From: Sulfuricurvum sp.
GTDB taxonomy: Bacteria > Campylobacterota > Campylobacteria > Campylobacterales > Sulfurimonadaceae
Assembly (NCBI GenBank): GCA_024637295.1
Contig: JAGXFL010000001.1
Span: forward strand, 190,215-254,214
Direction: 5' to 3'
DNA length: 64,000 nt
In this document: in pieces, positions 1-11,129 of the stretch
Layout: the number at the start of each line of letters is the position of its first letter
Position numbering within the stretch: position 1 is the stretch's first letter
Translations under genes and position numbers: made by a program
Notes under the pieces: model-generated
Databases searched by the model: none
What the model was told of the DNA's origin: nothing
The model's input: the letters and a program-made list of their open reading frames with translations, nothing else

Positions 1-1
1 C

Positions 2-289
2 AGTGGCGAACTTGATGAGACGTTGATCTATTTTGAAGAGGCATTGTCCCGTTTTGCAGCGAAACACCCTGCAATTTTTATGGAGCATGTCGGATTTGGT
101 CTTATGCGCGGATTGCGTGTTGTGGATGCGGATACCTTGGGCAAGATTATCAATGCGGCACGTCTAGAAGGTGTCATCGTACTCAAAGCAGGGCGTAATA
201 CCCTCCGCTTCCTTCCACCTCTTACGATTACCAAAGAGGACATCAACGAAGGATTTGCACGGCTTGAAAAAGCGATGGCAAGCTTATAA
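2..289 (+). CDS. argD: acetylornithine aminotransferase, C-terminal part (cut by window start)
   Basis: The reading frame is open from base 2, so the start lies outside the window; about 95 C-terminal residues are visible. The segments GLMRGL and LRFLPPLTITKEDI are typical of the C-terminal domain of class-III PLP aminotransferases of the ArgD type, which transaminate N-acetylglutamate semialdehyde to N-acetylornithine in arginine synthesis. The PLP lysine lies in the missing part. ArgD versus a close paralogue (GabT, BioA) cannot be settled from the tail alone, but the RFLPPL motif favours ArgD. The next gene starts 8 bases later on the same strand. Confidence 0.8.
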   Translation, partial: SGELDETLIYFEEALSRFAAKHPAIFMEHVGFGLMRGLRVVDADTLGKIINAARLEGVIVLKAGRNTLRFLPPLTITKEDINEGFARLEKAMASL

Positions 290-297
290 GGTCACTA

Positions 298-1287
298 ATG
301 CTTTTTAGTGAATACATACACGAGTGGCTGTATGGAAAAAATGGCTATTACGGATCATACCATCCCATCGGAAAAAAAGGGGATTTTTACACCGCAGTGA
401 GTACCTCCAAGTTTTTTGGCGGTTCGATCGCACAGCACATAATTAAACGTATTGATGAGGGGTTTTTAGCTCCCGATTCTATTATTTGTGAGATCGGTGC
501 GCATCATGGCTATTTGCTTGCCGATATTATTGAGTTTTTGCATACTCTTCGCCCCCAATTGCTGCAAACCTTGAGATTTGGGATTATTGAGCGGTTTGAT
601 ACGTTACAGACGCAGCAAAAACACTATTTTGAAGAGTCATTTGGGGATGCCGTTACATTGGAGCATTATCACGATGTCACTGAGATAGAAGCTTCTTGTG
701 CTTTTTTCATCGCCAATGAGATATTTGATGCTTTTGCGTGTGAACTTTTTTACAAAGGTAAAATCGGTCGCTTGGAAGAGGGAAAAGTGCTCTTTGACGT
801 AGAGTCACCTGAATGTTCAGAACATGCTTTAAAGTATAAAAAAGATCGTGGGGAAATCGCGGTAGGATACGAAGCCTTTGCTCAATCGATGAGCAGCAGT
901 ATTGAAAAATTTGAGTTTATGAGTTTTGATTACGGGGAATTGGATGCGCGCAGTGATTTTTCGATTCGCGTCTATCAAGAGCACAAAGTCTATCCTCTAT
1001 TTGATGAAACATTAGACATGACAAAAGCATTTGGAACCACGGATATCACCTATGATGTCAATTTTTCCCATGTGAAAGAGGCATTTGAAGCGCAGGGGCT
1101 AAAATGCGTACAGTACGCGACTCAGTTGGTTGCACTCGTAGAGATGGGAGTTTTGGATTTACTCTCGATGTTGAAAGAAAAAGCAAGCGATGAAATCTAC
1201 ATCCAAGAACTCGAAAAAGTAAAAGTGCTCATTACCCCATCTCTCATGGGGGAACGGTTCAAAATGATCCGTTTTATACAAGAATAA
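298..1287 (+). CDS. MidA/NDUFAF7-like SAM-dependent methyltransferase (COG1565)
   Basis: This 329-residue protein has the arrangement of the COG1565 family: an N-terminal YYGSYHPIGKKGDFYTA segment, a SAM-binding EIGAHHGYL loop at about residues 65-73, and ANEIFDAF at about 139-146. The mitochondrial homologue NDUFAF7/MidA methylates an arginine of a complex I subunit; whether bacterial members do the same is not established. It lies directly downstream of argD and 18 bases before thiS, so co-transcription is likely. The family call is firm and the substrate unknown. Confidence 0.8.
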   Translation: MLFSEYIHEWLYGKNGYYGSYHPIGKKGDFYTAVSTSKFFGGSIAQHIIKRIDEGFLAPDSIICEIGAHHGYLLADIIEFLHTLRPQLLQTLRFGIIERFDTLQTQQKHYFEESFGDAVTLEHYHDVTEIEASCAFFIANEIFDAFACELFYKGKIGRLEEGKVLFDVESPECSEHALKYKKDRGEIAVGYEAFAQSMSSSIEKFEFMSFDYGELDARSDFSIRVYQEHKVYPLFDETLDMTKAFGTTDITYDVNFSHVKEAFEAQGLKCVQYATQLVALVEMGVLDLLSMLKEKASDEIYIQELEKVKVLITPSLMGERFKMIRFIQE

Positions 1288-1305
1288 AACCAGACAGGGG
1301 AAACG

Positions 1306-1506
1306 ATGACGATAAAAGTAAATGGTGAAAAGAGAGAGTTTGCAGAAGCTACTACACTTCAACAACTGATACACTCACTGGGGTTGGAATCCAAAGTGAT
1401 GGCCGCCGCTGTCAATATGCAAATCGTTAAACAAGACGCATGGGATCAAGCGGTTTTGAACGATGGTGATACCATCGAATTGCTGGATTTTGTGGGCGGT
1501 GGGTGA
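1306..1506 (+). CDS. thiS: sulfur carrier protein ThiS
   Basis: This 66-residue ubiquitin-fold protein ends in DFVGGG. The terminal Gly-Gly is the hallmark of ThiS, adenylated by ThiF and thiocarboxylated to donate sulfur for the thiazole ring of thiamine. An internal segment, AAAVNMQIV, matches the ThiS pattern of a short strand after the helix. A GGGGAA ribosome site sits just before the ATG. No other thiamine gene is visible nearby, so the partners must be elsewhere. A MoaD-type carrier is less likely given the short length. Confidence 0.85.
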   Translation: MTIKVNGEKREFAEATTLQQLIHSLGLESKVMAAAVNMQIVKQDAWDQAVLNDGDTIELLDFVGGG

Positions 1507-1510
1507 ATCG

Positions 1511-1804
1511 CTATTGATGTTGTAAGAGCTTCTCATACTTCATTTTGAGGATGAGATATTCTTTATTCAGGTCTTCATACGCTTTCTTATAATCAATCTC
1601 GCATTCCTCATCTGATGCTTTTTCATCACGAGGTATTTCAATGGCACTTTTTTGTGTTTTGGGATTGAGTATGTAGGTCACCTCTTTACCATTTTCTTCT
1701 TTTACTACGGTTTGCAGTTCACCATTCATCGTTTTTTTGATGACCGTGTGGGTGCTGAGACGATAGAGCGATGCGTATTTTTGTATCGTTAGTAATTCTT
1801 CCAT
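1511..1804 (-). CDS. small protein with HTH-like N-terminus and coiled-coil tail
   Basis: This 97-residue protein is not recognised as a characterised family. The N-terminal 30 residues (LLTIQKYASLYRLSTHTVIK) look like a MerR/excisionase-type helix-turn-helix in which the recognition helix follows LST. A short strand region and an acidic linker follow, then a Lys/Glu-rich C-terminal helix from about residue 70, likely a coiled coil. An AGGAAA ribosome site precedes the ATG. It begins 11 bases after the rlmI stop on the same strand, so it is probably co-transcribed. A DNA-binding role is inference only. Confidence 0.6.
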   Translation of the reverse strand: MEELLTIQKYASLYRLSTHTVIKKTMNGELQTVVKEENGKEVTYILNPKTQKSAIEIPRDEKASDEECEIDYKKAYEDLNKEYLILKMKYEKLLQHQ

Positions 1805-1815
1805 TGTTGTGTTTC

Positions 1816-2988
1816 CTATAAAGCTGTTTTGCGTAATACGATACCGCTGAGATACGCGGAGTTTGGGATATTGAGAATATACGGGTGATCTTCGTCTGCG
1901 CGTAAGAGTTCAATCACTTCGAGAGGAATACGCGCCTTTGTCGATGCTTCCAGAGAGAGTTCCAGCAAATCATTCATGGCAACATGATGGGAACACGAAA
2001 ATACTGCGACAATACCATTTTCATTTAAGAGTTTTAAAGCCGCAGAGAGAAGGAATTTAAACCCTTTGATCGCCCCTTCGGCCTCTTTTTTGGTCTTGGC
2101 AAAGGGAGGGGGATCGAGGACGATGCAGTCATACGTATTTTTGGTCATCTTCTCTAGGGTTAAAAAATCAAAGGCGTCTTGCTTGATAATCTCACAGGTC
2201 TCAAAACCGTTGAGGGTGATGTTTTGCGCTACTTGTGCCAGTGCATGATCGGCAAGATCGATAAAACGGACATGTGCTCCATTTTTGAGGGCATACAGAC
2301 CAAATCCACCCGCATTGCAGAAAATGTCCAGTACTTTATCGTCTTTGTGAATATGGTGAGCAACGGCTTGACGGTTTCGGCGTTGATCGAGGTAAAATCC
2401 GGTCTTTTGTCCCTCGTACAAATTGACGACAAAGGAGATACCGTTTTCGGAAATGGTGATCTCTTGGGGTACTTCGCCGTAAATAACACCATTTTTGGTT
2501 TCGATTCCCTCTTTTGCACGGACTTTGATGTCCGATTTGTCAAAAATCCCTTTGGGATTGAGCACCTCGATGAGTGATTGAAGAATCTCTTTGCGAAAAC
2601 ACTCCATTCCCAGAGTATTGATCTGTATCGCGGCATAACCGTTGTACCAATCGACGATCAGTCCGGGTAAAAAATCGGCTTCAGAGTGAACGACACGATA
2701 GGCATCGCAAGTACTTGTTGTATTTGTCCGTTTTTTTAAGGCTTGTTGCAGGCGTGCGGTGAAAAACTCTTGATCGATCTCTCTTTGCTCAAACGTGAGA
2801 ATACGGACAGAAATTTTACTTTTTTGATTGATGTACCCACGGCCTAAAAATTCACCGTTGTGGGAGAGGACATCGATTACTTCACCATCCTTAATGTCTG
2901 TAGGAGAGACAAGCTCGTTTTGATAAACCCAGCAAAAAAAACTTTTGAGTTTATAAGAGGCGCTTTTGGTAATGGTGACGTTTTTCAT
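1816..2988 (-). CDS. rlmI: class I SAM-dependent rRNA methyltransferase, RlmI-like
   Basis: The 390-residue protein has an N-terminal PUA domain (about 1-75) and a C-terminal Rossmann methyltransferase. YEGQKTGFYLDQRRNR at about residues 195-210, the SAM motif VLDIFCNAGGFGLYA, and the catalytic-type motif VLDPPPFAK are all diagnostic of the RlmI/YccW group, which makes m5C1962 in 23S rRNA. Length matches the family (about 396 in E. coli). Site specificity in this organism is inferred. It is divergent from the outer-membrane protein gene at 3159. Confidence 0.85.
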   Translation of the reverse strand: MKNVTITKSASYKLKSFFCWVYQNELVSPTDIKDGEVIDVLSHNGEFLGRGYINQKSKISVRILTFEQREIDQEFFTARLQQALKKRTNTTSTCDAYRVVHSEADFLPGLIVDWYNGYAAIQINTLGMECFRKEILQSLIEVLNPKGIFDKSDIKVRAKEGIETKNGVIYGEVPQEITISENGISFVVNLYEGQKTGFYLDQRRNRQAVAHHIHKDDKVLDIFCNAGGFGLYALKNGAHVRFIDLADHALAQVAQNITLNGFETCEIIKQDAFDFLTLEKMTKNTYDCIVLDPPPFAKTKKEAEGAIKGFKFLLSAALKLLNENGIVAVFSCSHHVAMNDLLELSLEASTKARIPLEVIELLRADEDHPYILNIPNSAYLSGIVLRKTAL

Positions 2989-3158
2989 GTATTTCCTGAT
3001 TTTGTCCCATTAAAAAGCTATGTGACGGATGGCGCAATGGTATCATAGAGGTCGTTATAAGGTCATAAAAATAGAGAAACTTATAGTAGATACTAAAAGA
3101 AGTTGTGTTACTATAAAGCGAATATATGACAAAGGTCAGCAATGGAGAATCCACGAGT

Positions 3159-4148
3159 ATGAGATTTCATAAACTAGCTTTATCAATTATATTAGCCGCT
3201 TCGTTGCAGGCAGAGCCCTATACATTGGGGCAGGGCTATCAGGTTAATGATATGGTGAATGTGGGTGGTTATTTTTCGAGTGAATTTGCGAAAAAAGGGG
3301 CTCAGGAAACCATCACTCTCGATGATGTTGCAGTCATGGCATATGGGGATATTGATCCGATGCTTTCGTACATGGCAGAACTTGAAGCGGTTGGTTTCTA
3401 CAGTCATAATATGACAACGGGAGTAGAGACCGGAGACCGAAAATTCCATATTGAACGTCTTTACGGGGATTTATGGTTATCTGATGCTTACAATATCCGT
3501 TTTGGTAAGCAGATTACACCCGTGGGTTATTGGAACAAAGAACCGATCAATGTTTTGCGTGATTCATCATCCAACCCTCTGTACAGTGTCCTGTTGTTTC
3601 CAAAGTTTTTGACGGGTATTGATATCAATGGTTTTATTCCAGGGGCAGAAGGGGCAAAATACCATCTTTTTGGACAAAATAATCGTGATTTAGATCCGGG
3701 TTATATCAATATTCCCAATACTCATTTTTTTGGTCTATCGGTAGAAAAAGAGCTCCCGTCGGATTGGACGGCAGGGGGAAGTATCGGTGATTATATTACG
3801 GCGGTGGGCAATCAGCACACACGTTACGTACAGGTCAATGCAAAATATGATGATGCCACATGGCAGATGATGGCTGAGGGGCTAGTGGCGAAAAGTGAGT
3901 ATGATGATACATCATCTGACAATACGCTTTCCGGATATGTGCAGGGGATGTACCGTTACAATCCGCAGCATGCAGTCATCACTCGTGTTGAACACTTTAC
4001 CGATCACCATAGACAGTATGAGGACAATATCGCTGTTGTGGGTTACAGCTATCGTCCTTTGTATCCTGTATCTCTCAAAGGGGAGTATCAATGGCATTCT
4101 CTAGAGCATGAGAATCGCATATTGTTCTCTTTTTCGGTACTTTTTTGA
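3159..4148 (+). CDS. outer-membrane beta-barrel, porin-like protein
   Basis: The start at 3159 is preferred over an in-frame start at 3126 because GGAGA lies about 10 bases upstream and the protein then begins with a clean signal peptide (MRFHKLALSIILAASLQA). The mature part of about 310 residues is rich in alternating aromatic strands, has DLWLSDAYNIRFGKQITPVG early on, and ends in Phe (FSFSVLF), the usual signature for BAM insertion. It resembles phosphate-selective or general porins of Campylobacterota. It overlaps the next gene by 4 bases and begins a three-gene operon ending in an HD-GYP protein, suggesting a link between solute uptake and signalling. Confidence 0.75.
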   Translation: MRFHKLALSIILAASLQAEPYTLGQGYQVNDMVNVGGYFSSEFAKKGAQETITLDDVAVMAYGDIDPMLSYMAELEAVGFYSHNMTTGVETGDRKFHIERLYGDLWLSDAYNIRFGKQITPVGYWNKEPINVLRDSSSNPLYSVLLFPKFLTGIDINGFIPGAEGAKYHLFGQNNRDLDPGYINIPNTHFFGLSVEKELPSDWTAGGSIGDYITAVGNQHTRYVQVNAKYDDATWQMMAEGLVAKSEYDDTSSDNTLSGYVQGMYRYNPQHAVITRVEHFTDHHRQYEDNIAVVGYSYRPLYPVSLKGEYQWHSLEHENRILFSFSVLF

Positions 4149-4549
4149 TGAAAGCGCTACTTTTTGCAATTGGACTTTCAATGACGCTCTTGGGCTCTCA
4201 GTATGTTTTGATTGTTTCTAAAAAGAGCGGTATTGGATCATTAAGCACACAACAGGTCAAAGAGATATTTTTACAAAAACGTCATTCAATAGGGAGCGAG
4301 CGTGTCATTCCTCTGAATTTGGTGGGACAGCATGAATCTCGAATATTGTTTGAATCCAACGTTCTTGGTATGGATCGTGATCGGTTGAACAATTACTGGG
4401 TCAAGCAGCATTACGAAGGGGTTTCCCCTCCATTGACACAAGGTTCATTTGAATCGATCAAAGCATTTGTTCAATCAGTTGATGGTTCTATAGGATGTGT
4501 ACCAATGTCAATGGTAGATTCTAGCGTAAAGGCTGTCTATGAGTTTTAA
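4145..4549 (+). CDS. small periplasmic PstS-like (PBP superfamily) domain protein
   Basis: A 134-residue protein with an N-terminal hydrophobic segment that can serve as a signal peptide (to about residue 18). The pattern LSTQQVKEIFLQK, then VIPLNL, then a stretch around SRILFESNVLG resembles the single-lobe PBP-like domain of phosphate-binding proteins (PF12849), far shorter than full PstS (about 320). It overlaps the porin by 4 bases and the HD-GYP gene by 11, so translation of the three is probably coupled. A role as ligand-binding partner of the sensor is inference. Confidence 0.7.
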   Translation: MMKALLFAIGLSMTLLGSQYVLIVSKKSGIGSLSTQQVKEIFLQKRHSIGSERVIPLNLVGQHESRILFESNVLGMDRDRLNNYWVKQHYEGVSPPLTQGSFESIKAFVQSVDGSIGCVPMSMVDSSVKAVYEF

Positions 4550-6047
4550 ACTCAAAACCATTCTCTTATTTTTAGGGATCAGTCTTATACCGTATGCTTT
4601 GACAATGGTTTTTTTGGGAAATTCTTTTCGGGAGGAGCAGTATGAGGCTGTGACCAAAGAGATGAACGCGCAGATTGACCTCACGGTACAGCGTATCGAT
4701 CAGCATCTCAGTACGCTAAAAAATGATATGCAGTTTATGGCTAAGTCCGATGTCATGAATGACTTGTATACCCAAGATTTAGATAAACGTATTGCTTCTA
4801 TGTTGTCGGCCAAGAAATACGATATGAAAATGCTTGGCGAGTTCTATGTCCTCAATGATAATGCAATGGTAGTGGCATCAAGTGACTTTGCTGCGATCGG
4901 GAAGCATCTCAAAACCGAGACATTCTTCAGTGTCCCTGTTATCTCTAATTTGACGCAACAACCTATAGGTACTTTAGTGGTTACCTATGCATTAGAAAAT
5001 TTTAGCCCCTTTTTTGAGAATGTAGCCGAACGCCATTATTATATTATTCATCATGACGGAAGTATCCATCTGCGCCCTAATGCATTTGAAGAAGCACTGA
5101 AGGTTTCACGTACACTCAAAAGTAAACCTGATACTACGGTAGTGTTGGAAGAGGAAAAAGAGTTTGCGTATCATCTGTTGAACAAGTACGAGCAATGGTT
5201 TATCCTTTTATTGATTGTGGGGGCAGGATTTATTGCTACAGCTGCCTATTTTGTAGCGACGTCGCTTATCCGTCCTGTTATTACCCTTTCAAAAGTTGCT
5301 AAAGAGATCACGCGTACCCAAGACTATACCCAAAGAGTCAGTGTAGATCGGGACGATGAGGTAGGACAGCTATCTGATGCGTTTAACATGATGATCGGCG
5401 GTATGTATCATGCTTTGGAAGAGATTACGCAACTTAATACAGAGATCGAGAATACACAGCGTGAGGTTGTATTTACGATGGGTTCTATCGGTGAAAGTAG
5501 ATCCAAAGAGACCGGGAATCATGTAAAACGGGTTGCGGAGTATACCAAACTGCTCGCATTGTATTATGGATTGGATGAATCGGAAGCGGAGATGCTCAAA
5601 CAAGCATCACCGATGCACGATATCGGCAAAGTGGCTATTCCAGATGCCGTACTTAACAAACCCGGACGATTTGATGAACATGAACGCAAGATCATGGATA
5701 CCCATGCAGCACTTGGATATGATATGCTCAAAAACTCTCATCGTACTTTGCTGGTTATGGCTGCAACAGTGGCTTATCAACATCATGAGAAATGGGATGG
5801 AAGTGGCTATCCAAGAGGATTAAGCGGTGAAGATATCCATATTTATGGGCGTATTACGGCATTGGCGGATGTATTTGATGCATTGGGAAGTGATCGCGTG
5901 TATAAACAAGCGTGGGAAGATGAAAAAATATTTGCCTTTTTCAAAGAAGAACGTGGCAAGCACTTTGATCCCAAACTGATCGATATCTTTTTTGATAATT
6001 TGGGTGAGTTCTTGGCGATTCGTGAACGTTTCAAAGATATTTTTTAA
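4539..6047 (+). CDS. membrane HD-GYP domain c-di-GMP phosphodiesterase with HAMP
   Basis: 502 residues: TM1 at about 7-27, a periplasmic sensing region of about 190 residues (probably a Cache-like fold), TM2 at about 225-247, HAMP at about 248-300, a short helix, then an HD-GYP domain from about 320. The metal site HDIGK and the GYP signature HHEKWDGSGYPRG are intact, so it is probably an active c-di-GMP hydrolase. It is the last gene of the porin/PBP/HD-GYP operon, so its periplasmic domain may read the upstream PBP-like protein. The ligand is unknown. Confidence 0.88.
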   Translation: MSFKLKTILLFLGISLIPYALTMVFLGNSFREEQYEAVTKEMNAQIDLTVQRIDQHLSTLKNDMQFMAKSDVMNDLYTQDLDKRIASMLSAKKYDMKMLGEFYVLNDNAMVVASSDFAAIGKHLKTETFFSVPVISNLTQQPIGTLVVTYALENFSPFFENVAERHYYIIHHDGSIHLRPNAFEEALKVSRTLKSKPDTTVVLEEEKEFAYHLLNKYEQWFILLLIVGAGFIATAAYFVATSLIRPVITLSKVAKEITRTQDYTQRVSVDRDDEVGQLSDAFNMMIGGMYHALEEITQLNTEIENTQREVVFTMGSIGESRSKETGNHVKRVAEYTKLLALYYGLDESEAEMLKQASPMHDIGKVAIPDAVLNKPGRFDEHERKIMDTHAALGYDMLKNSHRTLLVMAATVAYQHHEKWDGSGYPRGLSGEDIHIYGRITALADVFDALGSDRVYKQAWEDEKIFAFFKEERGKHFDPKLIDIFFDNLGEFLAIRERFKDIF

Positions 6048-6117
6048 TAATATACTCATAAAATTATAATTAAAATAATGATATATTATGTATATAAAAA
6101 GATGTCGGAGTGTGTGA

Positions 6118-7287
6118 ATGCAGGATGTATTGATCATTGGCGGAGGGATTGCGGCGATAGAAGCAGCAATTTTTTACAAAAAAGAGGGATTTGACGTAGA
6201 ACTTGTCAGCGAAAGAGACTATTTGTTTATCTACCCGATCTCGATTTGGATTCCACTTGGGATTACATCATTTGAATATGCTTCTATGCCGCTTGAAAAA
6301 CTGGCAAAACGCCATGGCTTTACATTTACACACGACACGATCATCGAAATCAACGGTTCAGAAAAAAAAGTTCTTCTTCAAAATGCAGGGATACGTAAAG
6401 CCCAGAATCTTGTCATTGCGATCGGTTCTGGAAAAATGAAACATGAGGGGCTTGAGAATACACTCTCTATATGTGCAGCACCTGAGCAGTCACTTATGTT
6501 AAAGCAGCGTATCGATGAGTTGGTTGCACGTGGAAGCGGCAAGATCGCCCTTGGTTTTGGCGGTAATCCAAAAGACAGCAGCGGTGTACGCGGTGGCCCA
6601 GGGTTTGAGTTGCTATTTAATCTTCATCATCATCTTGCAAGTAAAGGGATTCGAGAAAACTTTGAACTGACATTTTTTGCACCCATGAGTGAACCGGGTG
6701 CTCGCATGGGAAAAAAAGCGCTAGCAATGATGGCGGCAATGTTCGAACGTAATAAAATAGGAACACGTTACGGTCAAAAAATAAGCCGCTTTGAGTCAAC
6801 GGGTATTGTTTTTGAAGATGACAGTGTTTTGCCAAGTGATCTTACGATGTTTATTCCCGCAGGTGACGGTCATGCACTTATCAAATGCAGTGATTTACCG
6901 CAAAACGAAGCCGGATTTATTCGTATCAATGACTATTGTCAAGTCGAAGGCATTGAGGGATGGTATGCGATTGGAGACGTTACAGCTCTTCAAGGACCTG
7001 ATTGGAAAGCAAAACAAGGACACGTAGCGGAAGTCATGGCACGTAACAGTGCACATAACAGTGCGATTGTATTGGGTCTCAAGAAAGGGGAGCTAAAAGG
7101 ATACCAAGAGCACCTAACGATTTTATGTGTGATGGATATGGGCAATGGGGCTGGTTTTGTCTATCGCAGTGATACTAAAGCACTTTTGATCCCTATGCCG
7201 GTTATCGGGCATTGGATCAAGATCGCTTGGGGTTGGTATTATAAATGGAGTAAGATGAAATTCATTTTACGTATTCCTGGACTCTAA
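6118..7287 (+). CDS. FAD-dependent oxidoreductase of the SQR/NDH-2 fold
   Basis: This 389-residue flavoprotein has two FAD-binding motifs, IIGGGIAAIEAA at the N-terminus and GWYAIGDVTAL at about residues 280-290, and a C-terminal amphipathic region (PVIGHWIKIAWGWYYKW) that could dock it to the membrane. The overall layout is that of sulfide:quinone oxidoreductases. However, the usual central redox cysteine is replaced by a GGNPKDSSGVRGGPGFE stretch, leaving only C119 and isolated later cysteines. It may be an SQR relative with another substrate. The AT-rich 70-base gap upstream probably holds its promoter. katG follows 91 bases downstream. Confidence 0.7.
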   Translation: MQDVLIIGGGIAAIEAAIFYKKEGFDVELVSERDYLFIYPISIWIPLGITSFEYASMPLEKLAKRHGFTFTHDTIIEINGSEKKVLLQNAGIRKAQNLVIAIGSGKMKHEGLENTLSICAAPEQSLMLKQRIDELVARGSGKIALGFGGNPKDSSGVRGGPGFELLFNLHHHLASKGIRENFELTFFAPMSEPGARMGKKALAMMAAMFERNKIGTRYGQKISRFESTGIVFEDDSVLPSDLTMFIPAGDGHALIKCSDLPQNEAGFIRINDYCQVEGIEGWYAIGDVTALQGPDWKAKQGHVAEVMARNSAHNSAIVLGLKKGELKGYQEHLTILCVMDMGNGAGFVYRSDTKALLIPMPVIGHWIKIAWGWYYKWSKMKFILRIPGL

Positions 7288-7289
7288 AA

Positions 7290-7308
7290 GGAAAAATAAT
7301 TATCATTT
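7290..7308. promoter_or_regulatory. Fur/PerR-like box upstream of katG
   Basis: The segment ending AATAATTATCATTT matches about 12 of 19 positions of the Fur/PerR-type GATAATGATAATCATTATC consensus by eye. It lies about 75 bases upstream of katG, where peroxide- or iron-responsive repressors act on catalase genes in Campylobacter. The surrounding DNA is AT-rich, so chance similarity is possible. Confidence 0.35.
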
Positions 7309-7375
7309 AAGTTTATTAATCATAGTATATGTTGATTTATGTTCTTATTTAAGTTAAATTTTACATCAGGAGTAG

Positions 7376-9559
<2,184 letters not shown>

Positions 9560-9582
9560 TATAAAATTTTAATGCTTTTGGA

Positions 9583-10155
9583 CTATAAAGACTTTTTCAT
9601 GTATGCGGCAACCAAAACGATTTGAGTTCCGTTGATTTTTCCCTCAATAAACTTTGCATCATCGGTCAGATGGATATTTTTGACAATGGTTCCCCGTTTA
9701 GCCGTGAAATTTGCCCCTTTGACATCAAGGTCTTTGATGAGCGTTACCGTATCACCTTCTTGCAAGATTGTTCCATTGCTGTCACGATGAACGGTTGACC
9801 CTTCTTCATCCGTCGTACCTGCGATGAGTTTAACCGCATCAGCCCATGTTTTCGTCTCATCTTCAAGATACATCATATCGAGCAACTCTTGATTTCCTAG
9901 TGCTTGCAAAAGACGGTAAGAGATCACTTGAACAGCGGGTGTTGTGCTCCACATACTGTCGTTAAGGCAACGCCAGTGATTGGCGTTTAGTGTTTGAGGG
10001 TTTTCAATTTGGTTTTCACATGTGTCACAAATATAAATTGACTGTTCTGCTGAACCGTCACTTGGGAGGACTTGATGAACTCGGAGGCTCTCAGTTGCAC
10101 CGCAAAGCTCACATTGGTTGTTACTTCTTTGAATTAATGTTTGTTCTATACTCAT
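9583..10155 (-). CDS. PhnA/YjdM-like zinc-ribbon protein
   Basis: The 190-residue protein has an N-terminal zinc ribbon with CELCG and CDTC pairs (about residues 15-55). It ends with the conserved PhnA C-terminal domain (GDTVTLIKDLDVKGANFTAKRGT through VAAYMKK), an SH3-like fold. Despite its name, the family is not shown to hydrolyse phosphonates in most bacteria and is often annotated only as PhnA-domain protein. It is longer than E. coli PhnA (111 aa) because of a middle segment of about 65 residues. It overlaps the stop of acpS by 4 bases. Confidence 0.8.
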   Translation of the reverse strand: MSIEQTLIQRSNNQCELCGATESLRVHQVLPSDGSAEQSIYICDTCENQIENPQTLNANHWRCLNDSMWSTTPAVQVISYRLLQALGNQELLDMMYLEDETKTWADAVKLIAGTTDEEGSTVHRDSNGTILQEGDTVTLIKDLDVKGANFTAKRGTIVKNIHLTDDAKFIEGKINGTQIVLVAAYMKKSL

Positions 10156-10520
10156 TGTTTTCCTTTTATGATGTTTGATTCAAGCGTTACAACGGCGATA
10201 GCATAATCACCGTCATGGGTAATAGATACAGATGTATCGGTTATGTTAAACAGAGCAGTTACGTGGTCGCTTAGGCATATAAGAGGGGCGCCTTTGGAGG
10301 TTTTGGATAGCACTATATCATGAAAACCACATTCATGACCTATACCGCATCCCAATGCTTTGGCACATGCTTCCTTGGCAGCCCAAAATCCTGCGGCAGT
10401 GCGCGGATTTTTGATAAGTGCTATTTCACTGTTAATTAAAAACTTATGAAGCCCTCGATTGCCAAAACGCTCTATGAGGCGTTTCATGCGATCGATTTTT
10501 ATGAGATCGATACCGATCAT
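10152..10520 (-). CDS. acpS: holo-[acyl-carrier-protein] synthase
   Basis: 122 residues with the two AcpS signatures: MIGIDLIKIDRM at the N-terminus (magnesium-binding Asp) and FWAAKEACAKALG at about residues 45-57. It transfers 4'-phosphopantetheine from CoA to acyl carrier protein. It follows fliL by 6 bases on the same strand, the arrangement known from Helicobacter and Campylobacter, which supports a Campylobacterota host. Length is normal. Confidence 0.93.
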   Translation of the reverse strand: MIGIDLIKIDRMKRLIERFGNRGLHKFLINSEIALIKNPRTAAGFWAAKEACAKALGCGIGHECGFHDIVLSKTSKGAPLICLSDHVTALFNITDTSVSITHDGDYAIAVVTLESNIIKGKQ

Positions 10521-10526
10521 ACGTAT

Positions 10527-11099
10527 TTATTGAACGACGAAATCGGTAAAATAGACATTTTTGATTTTTCCGTCTTTGACGCGTTGATTAAGATCGCCTA
10601 CGATCTCCTCTTTGAGAGATTCTTTACCTTTAACGGTTGATATCTCTTCGAGCGATTTTCCTGAAAGAATTCTGATGATAACATCACGCAGAACCGGTTT
10701 TTTGGTCTCAAGCTCAAGAGCCAGTTCTTCACCTTCAAGTTCAAGGTTCATCTCGACTTTTAAGTAGCGTCTGCCGCTTTCTGAGAGGAGATTGACGGTA
10801 AATAAATCAAGTGGAAACATGATCCCAACTTCTGCTAACGATTCTCCTCCACTACTGCTGCCATGTGCCGGTGCACCATGCTCACCTTCAGCAGGTGCTT
10901 CTGTAGTGTGCGCGCTCGCTTCTTGATGTGTTGAAGCCTCTGCTCCATGGTCACCTGACATCAATGCAAAAATAACACCACCAATGACTAAAATAAGTAC
11001 CAATACGGCGATAATAATAATCAGGAGTAAATTTCCCGATTTCTTTTTTTCTTCGCCTTCTGGGGCTTTATCTTTATCTTCGTGTTCTTTTCCAGCCAT
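10527..11099 (-). CDS. fliL: flagellar basal-body-associated protein FliL
   Basis: 190 residues: a short Lys/Glu-rich cytoplasmic N-terminus, one hydrophobic helix at about residues 24-47 (LLLIIIIAVLVLILVIGG), a His/Ala/Glu-rich linker, then the periplasmic FliL domain (LFTVNLLSESGRRYLKVEMN), ending in VYFTDFVVQ. FliL forms a ring around the stator units of the flagellar motor. An AGGAG site lies 8 bases before the ATG. No other flagellar gene is in the window, as is usual for scattered flagellar loci of this group. Confidence 0.92.
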   Translation of the reverse strand: MAGKEHEDKDKAPEGEEKKKSGNLLLIIIIAVLVLILVIGGVIFALMSGDHGAEASTHQEASAHTTEAPAEGEHGAPAHGSSSGGESLAEVGIMFPLDLFTVNLLSESGRRYLKVEMNLELEGEELALELETKKPVLRDVIIRILSGKSLEEISTVKGKESLKEEIVGDLNQRVKDGKIKNVYFTDFVVQ

Positions 11100-11129
11100 A
11101 CAGTGCTCCTGATCTAATTTAATTGTTTA

